A model generated the notes under the pieces. That model saw only the letters and a program-made list of their open reading frames with translations. It was not told the origin of the DNA and did not search any database. Below are positions 10,747-20,915 of a DNA stretch of 64,000 nt, piece by piece. The first letter of the stretch is position 1, and each line of letters begins with the position of its first letter. The position numbers were made by a program, and so were the translations under genes. This DNA comes from Aristolochia californica (lineage: Eukaryota > Streptophyta > Magnoliopsida > Piperales > Aristolochiaceae). The stretch covers positions 20,419,720 through 20,483,719 of the forward strand of contig JARWKL010000015.1 in assembly GCA_029961685.1 (NCBI GenBank). The letters are read 5' to 3'.

Positions 10747-11780
10747 ATGGACACTCGCAGAAAAGCGAATGCAGAATTCCGCAACGAGGTCAATGAAATC
10801 TTGGCACGACACGAGTCAAGTTTCGATCTGGTGAACGCAACCTTACAAGCGGTGTTAATTGAGCTCCAAGCTCTTCGAGCCTTTTGTAGCCAAAACACTA
10901 GTCCTTCCGAAACTAACCCATTTGCAAGTGACGAATCTTCACATCAACATACTTCTCGTTCTACCACTATAAATGACCACTCCCATCATCCCTTCAAGTT
11001 GTCCTTCCCAAAGTTTAACGGAGACGACCCCACTGGATGGATTTACAAGGCATAACAATAATTTGAATTCAAAAACATTGCACCAGAATTATAAGTTCAG
11101 CTAGCTTCCTTCCATTTAGAAGGCATTGCCTTGCATGGCACAGGTGGTTGACGAAATTTCGCGGACCCTTCACATGGGATGAGTTCGCCAAGGCTGTACA
11201 ACTTCGATTTGGTCCAACCGACTATGATGACCTGTCCGAAGCTTTGAATCGCCTTAAACAAACCACAACCGTAGTAGCTTATCAAGAAACTTTTGAAAGG
11301 CTTTCCCACCGAGTGGACGACTTGCCCGAAAGGTTCCTATCTGGTTGTTTTATTACAGGACTCCGAGACGACATTCACATAGACGTTAAAATTAAACAAC
11401 CTAGAACCTTGGTAGATACAATAGGAGTGACTCGATTAATCGAGGAACGCAACCAGCTATATATGCGACCAAACCACCAACTACTTTCCCCACCAATTTT
11501 TTCGACTCCAAAGGTCTCATCCAACCCAATAGCTGGTGTGCTAGGACCTCCACCAACCCAACGCATAAACCAAAGCTCCAATACTCAACCAACAACCTTC
11601 AGTCGAATAACCAACCAAGAGGCACGAGAACGTCGAGAGAAGGGGTTATGCTATTATTGTGATGAAAAGTTCGTTCCAGGCCATCGTTGCGAACGACCTC
11701 AATTATTTATGATCAAGGATTCACCCCATACGGGCATCGAGGATGTTGAGGACGATCAACAAGAACTAGACCCTCCATGA
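10747..11780 (+). pseudogene. Gypsy-type gag of the gag-only element
   Basis: Starts MDTRRKANAEF at 10747. The first part ends in a capsid-like block FKLSFPKFNGDDPTGWIYKA and is broken by stops at 11053 and nearby. It resumes with FRGPFTWDEFAKAVQLRFGP (retrotransposon gag domain) and a zinc knuckle CYYCDEKFVPGHRC. Gag would form the virus-like particle core. No pol follows: the next sequence is the 3' end of the element. At least three in-frame stops make it non-functional. Confidence 0.85.
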
Positions 11781-11913
11781 AGCTCACCCAACGTTTCTTT
11801 GTTCCATTCAAAGTCATTAAGAAATTTGGTCCAGTGGCTTATTAACTAGCTTAAGGACAAGGATCCTATCCTGATTTTATCCTTGTGGACAAGGATTCTT
11901 AAGCGGTGGGGAC

Positions 11914-12122
11914 TGATATGTGCCACACCTTTAGCAGTTGTTTAGTTTCGATCAGCTGTAGTTATTTGTTAGTGGGTGTTGATCAGCAGCAATTGTATTT
12001 TCGTTAGTTATATGGCTATATAAAGACTGAATGATTTCAATAAAGATATACTAGTTTAATTCTCAAATCAATCTCTTCTTACTCTATTCTCTTCTTCTTC
12101 GTTAATAAATTCCTTCGTATCA
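11914..12122 (+). repeat. 3' LTR of the gag-only element
   Basis: 209 bp, partner of 4742..4966, preceded by a purine tract at about 11900..11912. Confidence 0.88.
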
Positions 12123-12792
12123 ATGTTGAGGCTGGCTAAAGAGAAGGAGGAGTTTAGTTGCTTTCTGTTCGACGCCGTTGCCGAAGAAGGAGAAGATGTC
12201 GGCGCCGTTGCCAAAGAAGAAAACAAAAAAAATTGTGCCGACGAAGATGACGGCCACTGAGCCTGTTGGATTACCATTGAGCTCTTGGCTGGTTCTTCCG
12301 AGCCTTTCTAACGCTCCTTTATCCTCGAAAAACCACTGGGTTTTCGTCGATAGTCTCCAGCTCTCTTCAGTGCCGTGAAGGAAGGTATTCCCGCTCTGTT
12401 CGGTGCGTGAGGAGAACGACGTCGTCGCCCGCGCTGTTCGGTACCATGAGGAAAACGACGCCATCGCCCGTCCTATTCGGTGTCGTGAGGAAAAAGAAGT
12501 CGAAGGAACGTGCTCTGAACGTCGCCCGCGCTATTCAAAATCGGAAACTAGGAAGAGGACGATGTTGAAGATTAAATTTTTCCGAAGAAAAAATTTAATC
12601 AGCACTGGGACCGGGTCAATTCATCGAGCTGAGTCACGAGTCGGACCGGGCCAACTGAACCGAGCTCGAACTCATTTATGTTGCTTACCGAGTCAACCTA
12701 GACAAACTCGGACCGGGTCAACTCTTTGAGTCAATACGGGACAAAACAAAAATAATAATAATAATAATAATAAAGTACTGGGCCCTTTTTTT
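12123..12792 (+). other. 5' leader of the outer Gypsy, part 2
   Basis: Continuation of the leader interrupted at 4741. It contains GCCGTTGCCGAAGAAGG-like words, GGACCGGGTCAA repeats and an (AAT)n run at about 12752..12772, just before gag. Confidence 0.6.
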
Positions 12793-14259
12793 TTGCATAT
12801 TGTTCTAACCTTGTTTGCAAATTTTAATCATGTCGCAAGATCAAGAGATTCGAATCTGCAAATGCAAGCATTAATGGGAGAGATGAGACAAATGATGAGG
12901 GCAGAGTTAGAAGATATACATGGGAGGTTGGATAGGGCAGAAAAGGGAACACAACGGGGGCAACCATCATTTGTTCCGAACAACCCAAGGAGGAAGAAGT
13001 TGTACCGAAGGGAAGTTGAGGGTATGGGTGAATTTGACGATTTGGATGAGGAGTCTAGTAGGATGTCAGTGGGCAGCCATAGGAGATATGGTCTGAATAG
13101 AGAAGCTAGGAACCGGGTAGATAACAACTTGGAAAGTATCAAGCTGAAAATTCCAGCGTTTCAAGGAAAAAGTGATCCTAAAACATACCTCGAGTGGGAA
13201 AATAATATGTAGTTGGTTTTCGATTGTCACGACTACTTTGAATTCAAGAAGGTAAAACTCGCTGCAATTGAATTTACTGATTATACTATTGTGTGGTGGG
13301 ACAAATTGTGCATCAATAAGAGGCGGAATGGAGAACGTCCTGTTGAAAATTGGGATGAGATGAAGAGAGTGATGAGACAACGATTTATACCAAGTTATTA
13401 CTATCGGGATCTATACTTCAAGCTGGAAGGTCTCTATCAAGGTAACCGAAGCGTTGATGATTATCATAAAGAGATGGAGATGGCTATGATTAAATCCAAT
13501 GTGGAGGCGGATCGAGAGGCGACAATGGCCATATTTTTGAATGGTTTAAACCGAGATATTGCTAACACAATCGAGATACACTATTATGTAGAATTGGAGG
13601 ATTTGTGTTGTGGATTCGATAGCAGGATGAGTCATTTAGAGGCGACGCGTATGAGTTAGTAACTCAGTGGGTGGATGCACATTCAAGTACTTTGGGGATT
13701 TATAATTTTACTTTGTTATTTATATGGTTAAGAGTGTTATAGCTAGCGATGGCACTTTTGTAATTTTTCCATTCAAACTCCCTTGCATTGTAAGCCTTTA
13801 AAAGGGCTATCGGAAATGAAGAAGGCAAGTATTATCTCTCTCAGAAATTGGATCGGCGTTCTCCTCAACAAACCCTTGGATCGGTGTTCTCCAAAATCGA
13901 ACCCAAGGGTGCAGGTTCCCCTCCACGAACTTGATATTTTCTCCTTCTTTTATCTCCTTCTCGGCAACATAGGGCGTCCAAGGAAATCAGGCCTTCCTGG
14001 TTTCACTCCAGCACCTCTAGACGATTTCTCTCTTCACCGAGTCATGAGGTCAATGGTCTAGGACCATAACAATTTGGTGCATATGACAATCAAAGTTGAG
14101 AGGCAAATAAGAAGGGTGGTACACGGCCAAGACCAGAAAATTCTAGTGCAACACCTTTGAGGCCAAACTACCCACCAAAAGAAGAAAATCCGTCCACCTT
14201 GAAGGCCAAACATGAGCACAAAACAGTCACCACTACCAAGGATTCTCAAGGTAAATCAA
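12793..14259 (+). pseudogene. Outer Gypsy gag, interrupted by a solo LTR
   Basis: Plus frames 12793..13212 and 13213..13605, then 14077..14259. Conserved pieces are LKIPAFQGKSDPKTYLEWE, KVKLAAIEFTDYTIVWWDKL, WDEMKRVMRQRFIPSYYYRD and VDDYHKEMEMAMIK (retrotransposon gag domain). A TAG at 13210 breaks the frame. The solo LTR splits the ELEDL...VHMTIKVERQIRR block, which rejoins in frame when the LTR and one ATTTG are removed. The rest of gag, with a broken zinc knuckle ending GHIAIQCPNKR, lies after 19586. Confidence 0.87.
13606..14071 (+). mobile_element. Solo LTR of the Gypsy family at 14260..19580
   Basis: 466 bp, starting TGTTGTGGATTCGATAGC and ending GGACCATAACA, flanked by perfect ATTTG duplications (13601..13605 and 14072..14076). 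It matches the reverse complement of the LTRs at 14260..14730 and 19107..19580, so it is the same family in the opposite orientation. A solo LTR with a target duplication implies recombination between the two LTRs of a former full-length copy. Confidence 0.93.
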
Positions 14260-14730
14260 TGTTATGGTCTCTGACCATGGACCAAGTAATTTTACTGTGG
14301 GAGAGGGTTTCCTGTATTTCTGAATCCGGATCAGGTCTCCTTGTTCTGCCTGGACGACCTATGGTGGCGAATGAGAGTGAATAAACGAAAGGTAAAGGTG
14401 GAAAGGGGGAAATCGATGAAGAAGAAGGGATCAGGCTCATCAAAAGGAGTCCTGCACCTTGGGTTCCAAGGGAACGCCGACCCTAGTTCGTTGAGGGAGA
14501 ACACAGATCCTTGTAATTTTTTGTTTGCCCTTCATTCCCTCTCGATAGCCTAATAAAGCCAAGGCTCAAGGTAAAGAGTTATTGATTATTATAATACTAC
14601 CCTCGTGGGCTTCCTACTTGTCATTAATAATTTAAAAGAACATATACTGCCTAATGTACTTCACTTCTTCACTGAGTCACCGACTCGTCCATGTCGCCTC
14701 TAGAGTATTCTTGCTATTGAGTCCACAACA
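14260..14730 (-). repeat. 3' LTR of the full-length Gypsy
   Basis: 471 bp, plus-strand ends TGTTATGGTC and GTCCACAACA, adjacent to the ATCAA duplication on its left. Confidence 0.92.
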
Positions 14731-14845
14731 TTACTCCCCTCCTGGAAAAGGAGGTTGTCCGCAAGCTCGAAGGTGGGGTAGACTTGCTAGAAGACGTCGA
14801 GGTCCTCCCAAGTGGTAGTGGTTGCGTTATTGTGAGACCATTGAA

Positions 14846-15145
14846 CTAACACTTCTCGCCGTTGTGGATTCTGACAAGCCTCCAAAATTTTAGAGGGCAT
14901 GAGAGATATATGTCCATCCTCCATGGGTGGTAAAGAAGAAGTGTGAGGAGGTGCGTTGCCATTGAAAGGCTAGAGGAGGGAAACATGAAAAATCTCGTGG
15001 ATCTTGGCTTCTGGAGGAAGCTAGAGCCGATATGTGACTTCCCCGATCCTCTGAGTAATTTGGAAGGGCCCAAAAAACTTTGGGGGAGAGCTTGTGCCGG
15101 TGGCCAGATAAGGAAGCTTGTCTGTAATGTTGGAGCTTGAGCCAA
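14846..15145 (-). pseudogene. Gypsy polyprotein C-terminal remnant
   Basis: The minus frame carries KLPHRHKLSPKF-like content only in fragments; the readable part is a broken tail after integrase (plus 15060..15140 reads in minus as the post-integrase linker). In this group the region often holds a chromodomain, but I do not see a clear one. Confidence 0.4.
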
Positions 15146-15228
15146 ACAAAGTCACCTGGGTTGTACTGAATGTCTCTGTGGCCCTGATCTTAATAGTCTT
15201 TCATACGGGCTTGTGCCTGGTTGAGTCG

Positions 15229-16278
15229 CTAGTGAATAACAACCAATAACTGATCTCGATCAATGCGGGCTTTGTCCACTGCATCGAATTGGGTGGAGCC
15301 ATGATCATATGAGAGGAGACGTGGAGGGTCCCTGCCATATATTATATGAAATAGGGTTTCCTGTAAGGCAGCGTGGAAGGAAGTGTTGTATGCATACTTC
15401 GCCCACGGAATGCATTTCATCCACCATTTAGGGCGGTCACCTACCAAGCACCTTAAATACATGGCAATGGTGTGGTTGAGTACTTCTGTTTGGCCGTCAG
15501 ATTGAGGGTGATAGGCTGAGGAATAGTTCAGTTTGGTGCCGTAGAATTTGAAAAGATCACGCCAGAATTGACATGTAAAAACAACATCCCGATCATTGAC
15601 ACTTGACTCCGGAATGCTGTGTAGACGCACAATGTGGGTAAAGAAGACCTGGGCTACTGATGCTGCCGTGTATGGATACTCCAAGGGAATGAAATGATCG
15701 TATTTGGAGAATCTGTCCACTACCACCAAAAGAATAGATTTCCCGAAAGGCTTCGGAAAACCCTCACTAAAATCCATAGATAAGTCGACCCAAACCTGGG
15801 TGGGAAGCTGTAGTGGTTGCAGTACCCCTACGGGGGATAAATGCTCTGCCTTGTTCCGCTGACACACCTGACAAGCAGCTACATATGAAGTAACGGAAGA
15901 TTTCATACCAGCCCAATAAAAATCCCTGCGGAGCCGAATGAGTGTCTTTTGAATTCCTTCATGATAGTTGTCATGATACACTGACACAACGGTGGCAATC
16001 TGATGAGAAGATTGAGGCAAATAGATGCGATGCTTATAGAGCACGATGGTGTCATGAAAAGTCGAAGCAGGTGGCATATTTCCAGCGATAATGGTCTGAA
16101 ATAGTTCTAACAATTCCGGGGAGCTTCTATTTGCCGCCTTGATGGAGTCCAATAGGACCAGTGAGGGGTGACTGATGGCAAATAATTGTAGTGAGGCTTC
16201 TGATATGCGTGACAGAGGATCAACTACTGTATTCAATTTACCCGCCTTATGTTCCACTGTAAAGTCAAAGCCCAACAA
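15229..16278 (-). pseudogene. Gypsy integrase (with RNase H tail)
   Basis: A 349-codon minus frame. It opens with MLGFDFTVEHKAGKLNTVVD, the end of RNase H. The integrase zinc-binding H-H-C-C follows (HDNYHEG ... CQVCQRNKAEH). The DDE core is readable: D in VWVDLSMDF, D in SVNDRDVVF, E in DGQTEVLN. Integrase inserts the cDNA into the chromosome. All three catalytic residues are present, but upstream breaks prevent a complete polyprotein. Confidence 0.9.
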
Positions 16279-17531
16279 TTTACTAATCCACTACTGTTGA
16301 GGGGAGGTGGAAAGACGCTAATCCAGCAAATATTTCAAACTGTTGTGGTCCGTTCGGATGAGAAAATATCGACCCCATAAATAGGGTCTCTAGTGGCGGA
16401 CTGTCTTTGCTAAGCCAATCAGTTCACGTTCATAGGCTGGTAACTTGTGTTGATGAAGAGCGAGTTGTCGGCTGAAATAAGCAATCAGATGGTTGGACTG
16501 TTGCAACACTGCCCCGATACCCCTCCTGAGGCATCACATTCCACCACGAAAGGCTCTTCAAAATTAGGCAACTGTAAGACCGGCGTCGTGGTGAGGTTTG
16601 TTTTTAAAGTTTGGAAGGTTGTGCTTGCCTCATCATTCCAAATGAACGCACTGATACGTAGTAGGTTGGATAAGGGTGTTGCTAGGCTTGCAAAGTTGGA
16701 AATGAACTTTCTGTAATACCTGGCCAAGCCTTAAAAACCTCGTAACGCTGAGACATTGGTTGGTGGAGGCCACTGTGTGACTGTTGCAATTTTGTTTGGA
16801 TCCACTGTAACCCCGAACGCTGTAATAATGTGCCCCAAATAAACTACTTGTGGTCTCCCAAATGTACACTTGGTCCTTTTTAAGTAGAGTCGATGGACTT
16901 GAATCAGTTGAAAAACCATGTGTAAGTGCTCTAAGTATTGAGGCCAGGACTTGCTGAAAATTAATATGTCATCAAAGAATACTAACACAAATTTTCTGAG
17001 ATAGTGAATAAATACCTCGTTCATGAAGGCCTGAAACGTTGAAGAAGCATTGGAGAGACTGAAGTGCATTACCAGAAATTCAAAGTGGCCATGATACGTC
17101 CTAAACGTTGTTTTATGAATATTCGGAGAATACATTCGGACCTGGTGATATCCTGAGCGTAAATCGAGCTTGGTGAAAATTTGAGCTCCATGTAGTTCAT
17201 CCAATAACTCATTTACAACCGGTATGGGGAACTTGTCCTTAATAGTCTTGGAATTCAATGCCCGATAGTCCACGCAAAATCTCCAAGTTTTGTGCTGTTT
17301 CTTGACTAAAAAGACTGGAGAAGAGAAAGGGGACGTACTCCTTCAAATGAGGCCTTGCTCAAGCATCAGTTTGCATTGTTTCTCTATTTCGTCTTTTTGT
17401 AGATGGGGGTAGCGATAGGGGCGCTCCACCACCACTTCAGAACCAACCTTCAAAGAAATTTTGTGGTCACACTGTCTCAGAGGTGGGAGGCCTGTTGGTT
17501 CCTGAAAGATATTGCTATAATCATCTAACAA
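16279..17531 (-). pseudogene. Gypsy reverse transcriptase and RNase H start
   Basis: Minus frames 17343..17531, 16731..17273 and 16485..16727. The RT carries MDYRALNSKTIKDKFPIP, FTKLDLRSGYHQVRM and the catalytic VFFDDILIFS, followed by YLGHIITAFGVTVDPNKI. The next frame holds the connection and RNase H start (YYRKFISNFASLATPLSNL, FVVECDASGGV). Frameshifts near 17275..17340 and 16728 break the protein. Confidence 0.9.
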
Positions 17532-17694
17532 TTTTTGTAAGGTAGTGGGAGAGGGATGATGCTGCTGGAGTACATGTAAGTGTGGAGGAATTGCAGTCTT
17601 ACTGCCTTGGAAAGTTTACTTCTAGCCTGCCATCTCAAAACTCATGGTCAAGGCGGCGAAATCCCACAAAATGGGACCCAAAGTTTGTAACCAT

Positions 17695-18171
17695 TTAATT
17701 TCGAGAAAGCATGTCGAATCCGACAAAGGGAATAATAAGAAATTCTGCATCAAATTGGTGACCTTCAATTGAAAACATAACTGCTTTACTTACCCTATGG
17801 CTTGGTAGTTTTTCACCATTAGCCACCAAAACTGAATCTACTAAGCGAGGTTGCACCTGAAGTTGTAACTGTTGGGCTGTATTGAAGCTTATAAAATTAT
17901 GGGCACTCCCTGAGTCAACCAGACTTAACAGAGGTTGACTGTGGACCATGGCACAAAGTTGCATTGTTTTTGTGGATTGGAGGCCAATGATGGCGTGGAG
18001 AGAAATGGCAAGTTCTTCATCCACTAGTTCTTCGCTCTCTTGGACTTCTTCCCCATCATCATCAACTTCTAACCAAAATAACTTCTGACACTGATGGCCG
18101 AATGTGTATTTTTCATCACAAGTATAACATAAGCCTTTGGACCTTCTGTCTTCCATCTCTGCCCTGTTCAA
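17695..18171 (-). pseudogene. Gypsy zinc knuckle and aspartic protease
   Basis: The minus frame starts with a knuckle CYTCDEKYTFGHQC and continues to the protease active site LVDSGSAHNFIS (D-S-G) and a downstream FVGFDM block. The protease would process the Gag-Pol polyprotein. Frame continuity to RT is lost. Confidence 0.87.
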
Positions 18172-18288
18172 TTTTTGGATGAATGCTGGTTGAGAAGGAC
18201 TGGGCTTGGTGTTTATAGGCGGGGCTACTGGTGTAGGTGAGCGCCATTGGTTGCTGGTAGGGGTGGCACCCTGAGATGGTTCCCCTCC

Positions 18289-18621
18289 CTACCAAGGAGA
18301 TCTTCTATATTGAAGTTTTTGTTTGGCTTCTAAGGTCCTTGCCAAGTTCATTGCCCTTGCTAGATTAGTGGGCCTCAATAATTCCACTTCTATGCAGAGG
18401 GACTCGTTTAGACCCACTATAAACAGACTGACCTGTTGATCCACACGAACCATCTTGCTGGCCCTTGCCAATTTTTCTTGAAATAATTTTTGATAGGTCT
18501 CCACACTACTTGTTTGGCGTAGCAACACTAGATCCCCCAATGGATTGCTTTGCGCTGGAAGTCCAAACCGAATTGTGCACAATTCTTTAAACTCATCCCA
18601 GCCTAGGTTTGGATGCTCCAA
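18289..18621 (-). pseudogene. Gypsy gag fragment
   Basis: The minus frame has WDEFKELCTIRFGLPAQSN, VETYQKLFQEKLARA and VSLFIVGLNESL, matching the retrotransposon gag domain. The N-terminal gag (18650..19050) is present but full of stops. Confidence 0.82.
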
Positions 18622-19106
18622 TTCTAACTGGTGGCCCCATAACTACACTTCATCGAACATGTGGAAGGCGGCCAACCCCACCTTGTCTATTTCAACTGTC
18701 TTTTGATGTGAATTTTTTTTCCACACCTATAGAGCCAAATTAAAGGATCCTCGAACCCCTTATAAATTGGAAAGTCCAATTTTGTATAGCATGGAATGGT
18801 CCCACTGCTTGGACCCGTCCTCATGCCACTTGCTGGGTGCTCTGCTCACCCAGCAAATAGGTCCCCCCCTGCATGGTCGTAGGGCTTCTCCCTCCCTGAG
18901 GGGTGGGGTTTCTTAACTCCCATGCATTCATCCAACCGAATAGACAAACTTTGAACTTGCATATCTACCTAGTGAAAGGCTTGAGAAATTCAGTTGTCCA
19001 CCAACTCAGCTAGATGCCCTTCCATCTCTTCCTGCCTAGCTACCTGGTCTTCATGTATCATTTCCCTGAGGGTATTCTCCCATCCCGACCTGCTCTGATA
19101 CCAAGA

Positions 19107-19580
19107 TGTTATGGTCTTTGACCATGAGCTGAGTAATTCTACTGTGTGAGAGGGTTTCCTGTATTTTTGAATCCAAATTAGGTCTCCTTATTCTGCCCGG
19201 ACGACCTATGGTGGCGAATGAGAATGAATAAACGGAAGGTAAAGGTGTAAAAGGGGAAATCGATGAAGAAGAAGGGATCAAGCTTGTCAAGGGGAGTCCT
19301 GCACCTTGGGTTCTAGGGGAACGCCATCCCTGGTTTGTTGAAGGAGAACATAGATCCTTGTAATTTTCTGTTTGCCCTTCATTCCCTCTCGATAGCCTAA
19401 TAAAGCCAAGGCTCGAGGTAAAAAGTTATTTATTAGTACAATACTGCCCTCGTGGGCTTCCTACTTGTCATTAATAATTTAAAAGAACATATATTGCCTA
19501 ATGTACTTCACTTCTCCACTGAGTCACTGACTCGTCCGCGTTGCCACTGGAGTACTCGTTCTGCTCTCGAGTCCACAACA
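19107..19580 (-). repeat. 5' LTR of the full-length Gypsy
   Basis: 474 bp, partner of 14260..14730, adjacent to ATCAA on its right and to the primer site on its left. Confidence 0.92.
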
Positions 19581-19585
19581 ATCAA

Positions 19586-20319
19586 CCCTTATTTCGACTC
19601 ATTCTAGTGAGATTAAATGTTAGGGGTGAGGACACATAGCTATCCAATGTCCAAACAAGCGGGTTATGGCAATCAGAGAAAATAGTGAAATTGATTCTGA
19701 AGACGAAGTTGATCTAGATGACATGCCACCATTGGAGTACGCTCCCATCGGAGATGAAGAGTTCGGGGCAGATAATGGTAAGATGCTTGGACTAGTTGCA
19801 CGACGTGCCTTGAGCTTGCCAGCTAAAGAAGAGAAAGCAAAAGTACATCGAGAGAATATCTTTCACACTCACTGCCATGTGAAAGACAAGGTATGTAGTG
19901 TTATTATCGATGGTGGTAGTTGCACTAATGTTGCTGGTACTTCCATGATTGAAAAGCTAGGGTTCACAACTCTTAAACATCCTCATCCATACTAGCTGCA
20001 ATGGTTGAATGATAGTAGTGAAGTAAGGGTTATGAAACAGGTTGTGGTACCGTTTCGAATTGGTAAATATGAGGATGAGGTATTGTGTGATATGGTACCA
20101 ATGCAAGTTGGACATCTCCTCTTAGGAAGATTGTGGCAATTTGACAGACGTGTGCAGTATGGCGACTTCACCAACAAGTACTCATTCGTGCACAATCAAC
20201 GGATAATCACTCTAGTTTCAATGACACCAAAACAAGTATATGAGGATCAAGTGAGGTTGCAACAATTGGGTAAAGTCGACCCTCATGAGGATTTGAGGAC
20301 AAATCCTTCTCAAGAGGGC
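19586..20319 (+). pseudogene. Outer Gypsy aspartic protease and truncated polyprotein end
   Basis: After a broken zinc knuckle (GHIAIQCPNKR near 19640..19670), the frame reads ENIFHTHCHVKDKVCSVIID with the protease active site IIDGGSCTNVAG. After a stop at 19993 it continues as QVVVPFRIGKYEDEVLCDM and MQVGHLLLGRLWQFDR, ending with a pre-RT linker TPKQVYEDQVRL. It then jumps to DLRTNPSQEG, the usual polyprotein end. RT, RNase H and integrase are deleted. Confidence 0.86.

Positions 20320-20348
<29 letters not shown>
20320..20348 (+). repeat. Poly-G run at the polypurine tract
   Basis: 29 consecutive G immediately before the 3' LTR of the outer Gypsy, where the polypurine tract should be. Run length may be an assembly or slippage artefact. 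Confidence 0.85.
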
Positions 20349-20349
<1 letters not shown>

Positions 20350-20350
<1 letters not shown>

Positions 20351-20579
20351 GATGTGAACAAAGGCTGGTTTTACTCTGTTATATTATGGGACCCACCATG
20401 GTGGCACAAACTGGTGGGACCTACATTGAGGATTTCATTCCCGTTGTGGCGTTTTCACCTTATTAAGGTTCTTGCTTTGCTAAGCAACAGGTCACAATTT
20501 CTATCAAACTTGAAAGATCTTGGGGACTATTTCCAGATTTGGTATCGGGTTTCGTCACGGGTTGACGTGGTTCGTATCA
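20350..20579 (+). repeat. 3' LTR of the outer Gypsy, internally deleted
   Basis: 230 bp against 432 bp in the 5' LTR. The shared ends are ATGTGAACAAAG...ATTTGG and ACGTGGTTCGTATCA; about 200 bp including the TATA block is missing. The first base is C instead of T. Confidence 0.86.
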
Positions 20580-20584
20580 TGGGA

Positions 20585-20915
20585 CTGTTCCTTAACATTT
20601 TCCATCACGTGTAGGCCCTCTTTTGTGGCTCTACATGTAAATAATTTGGGTGAAGGCCCACATAAAAATACCTGCTCTGAAACCATGTGAAGTTGGGTCC
20701 AAGGCACATGGAATCAAAGCAGGTACTCATATGTAGGCTTCTACCAAAATTATCAACTTGTAGAGCCACAAAAGAGGGCTTACACGTGAGGGAGAGTGTT
20801 AATGAATAATCCTACTTAGATTAGTGAGTACAAATATCATATGTTTATTAGTCAGGAAATATGTTTCCTAAGTTGGCTAGTTATTTTGGGATGGACTTTG
20901 GACCCAACTTCTCAA
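20585..20915. repeat. Right part of the split fold-back repeat
   Basis: 20590..20690 and 20700..20805 are inverted copies of each other (shared TTTGTGGCTCTACA and its complement). 20807..20915 is the inverted copy of 3816..3919. GGGAGAG followed by TGTTAATGAATAATCC at 20799 looks like a purine tract and the start of a Copia-type LTR, so the fold-back may be two LTR ends in head-to-head arrangement. Confidence 0.65.

Larger units (their letters stand above)
4742..12122 (+). mobile_element. Gag-only LTR retrotransposon inside the outer leader
   Basis: LTRs 4742..4966 and 11914..12122 both start TGATATGTGCCACACC and end CTTCGTATCA. The primer site TGGTATTAGAGCA follows at 4968..4980 and a purine tract (AAGCGGTGGGGA) precedes the 3' LTR. 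The only coding remnant is a Gypsy-type gag at 10747..11780, after which the sequence goes directly to the 3' end, so protease, RT, RNase H and integrase are absent. A Copia element sits in the leader at 5491..10393. The target duplication is not convincing (CTATT against ATGTT, 3 of 5). Confidence 0.83.
14260..19580 (-). mobile_element. Full-length Gypsy retrotransposon, opposite strand
   Basis: LTRs 14260..14730 and 19107..19580 with perfect ATCAA target duplications (14255..14259 and 19581..19585). Reading minus, the primer site TGGTATCAGAGCAGG (19089..19103) lies three bases inside the 5' LTR, and a purine tract (CCAGGAGGGGAGTAA) abuts the 3' LTR. Domain order gag, protease, RT, RNase H, integrase identifies Ty3/Gypsy. 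It is the only LTR element here with the full domain set, but stops and frameshifts break it into several frames. The two LTRs differ at many sites, so it is not young. Confidence 0.93.
3920..20579 (+). mobile_element. Outer Gypsy-type LTR retrotransposon carrying nested insertions
   Basis: Bounded by LTRs 3920..4351 and 20350..20579 and by a perfect 5-bp target duplication TGGGA (3915..3919 and 20580..20584). A TGGTATCAGAGC primer site follows the 5' LTR. Plus-strand gag (12793 onward) and aspartic protease (19665 onward) remain. After the protease the frame passes straight to the typical polyprotein end (DLRTNPSQEG) and a poly-G tract, so reverse transcriptase, RNase H and integrase are deleted. 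Other elements occupy 4742..12122, 13606..14071 and 14260..19580. Without them the element is only about 3.5 kb. Stops and frameshifts make it inactive. Confidence 0.88.

Noticed and set aside
4737..12127. Target duplication for the gag-only element
   Set aside because: CTATT against ATGTT match at only 3 of 5 positions, so no duplication is claimed.
9060..12780. Possible shared leader between the Copia block (9000..9110) and the outer Gypsy leader (12590..12780)
   Set aside because: Both have GACCGG/GAGTT words and an ATT or AAT run, but strand and order do not agree.
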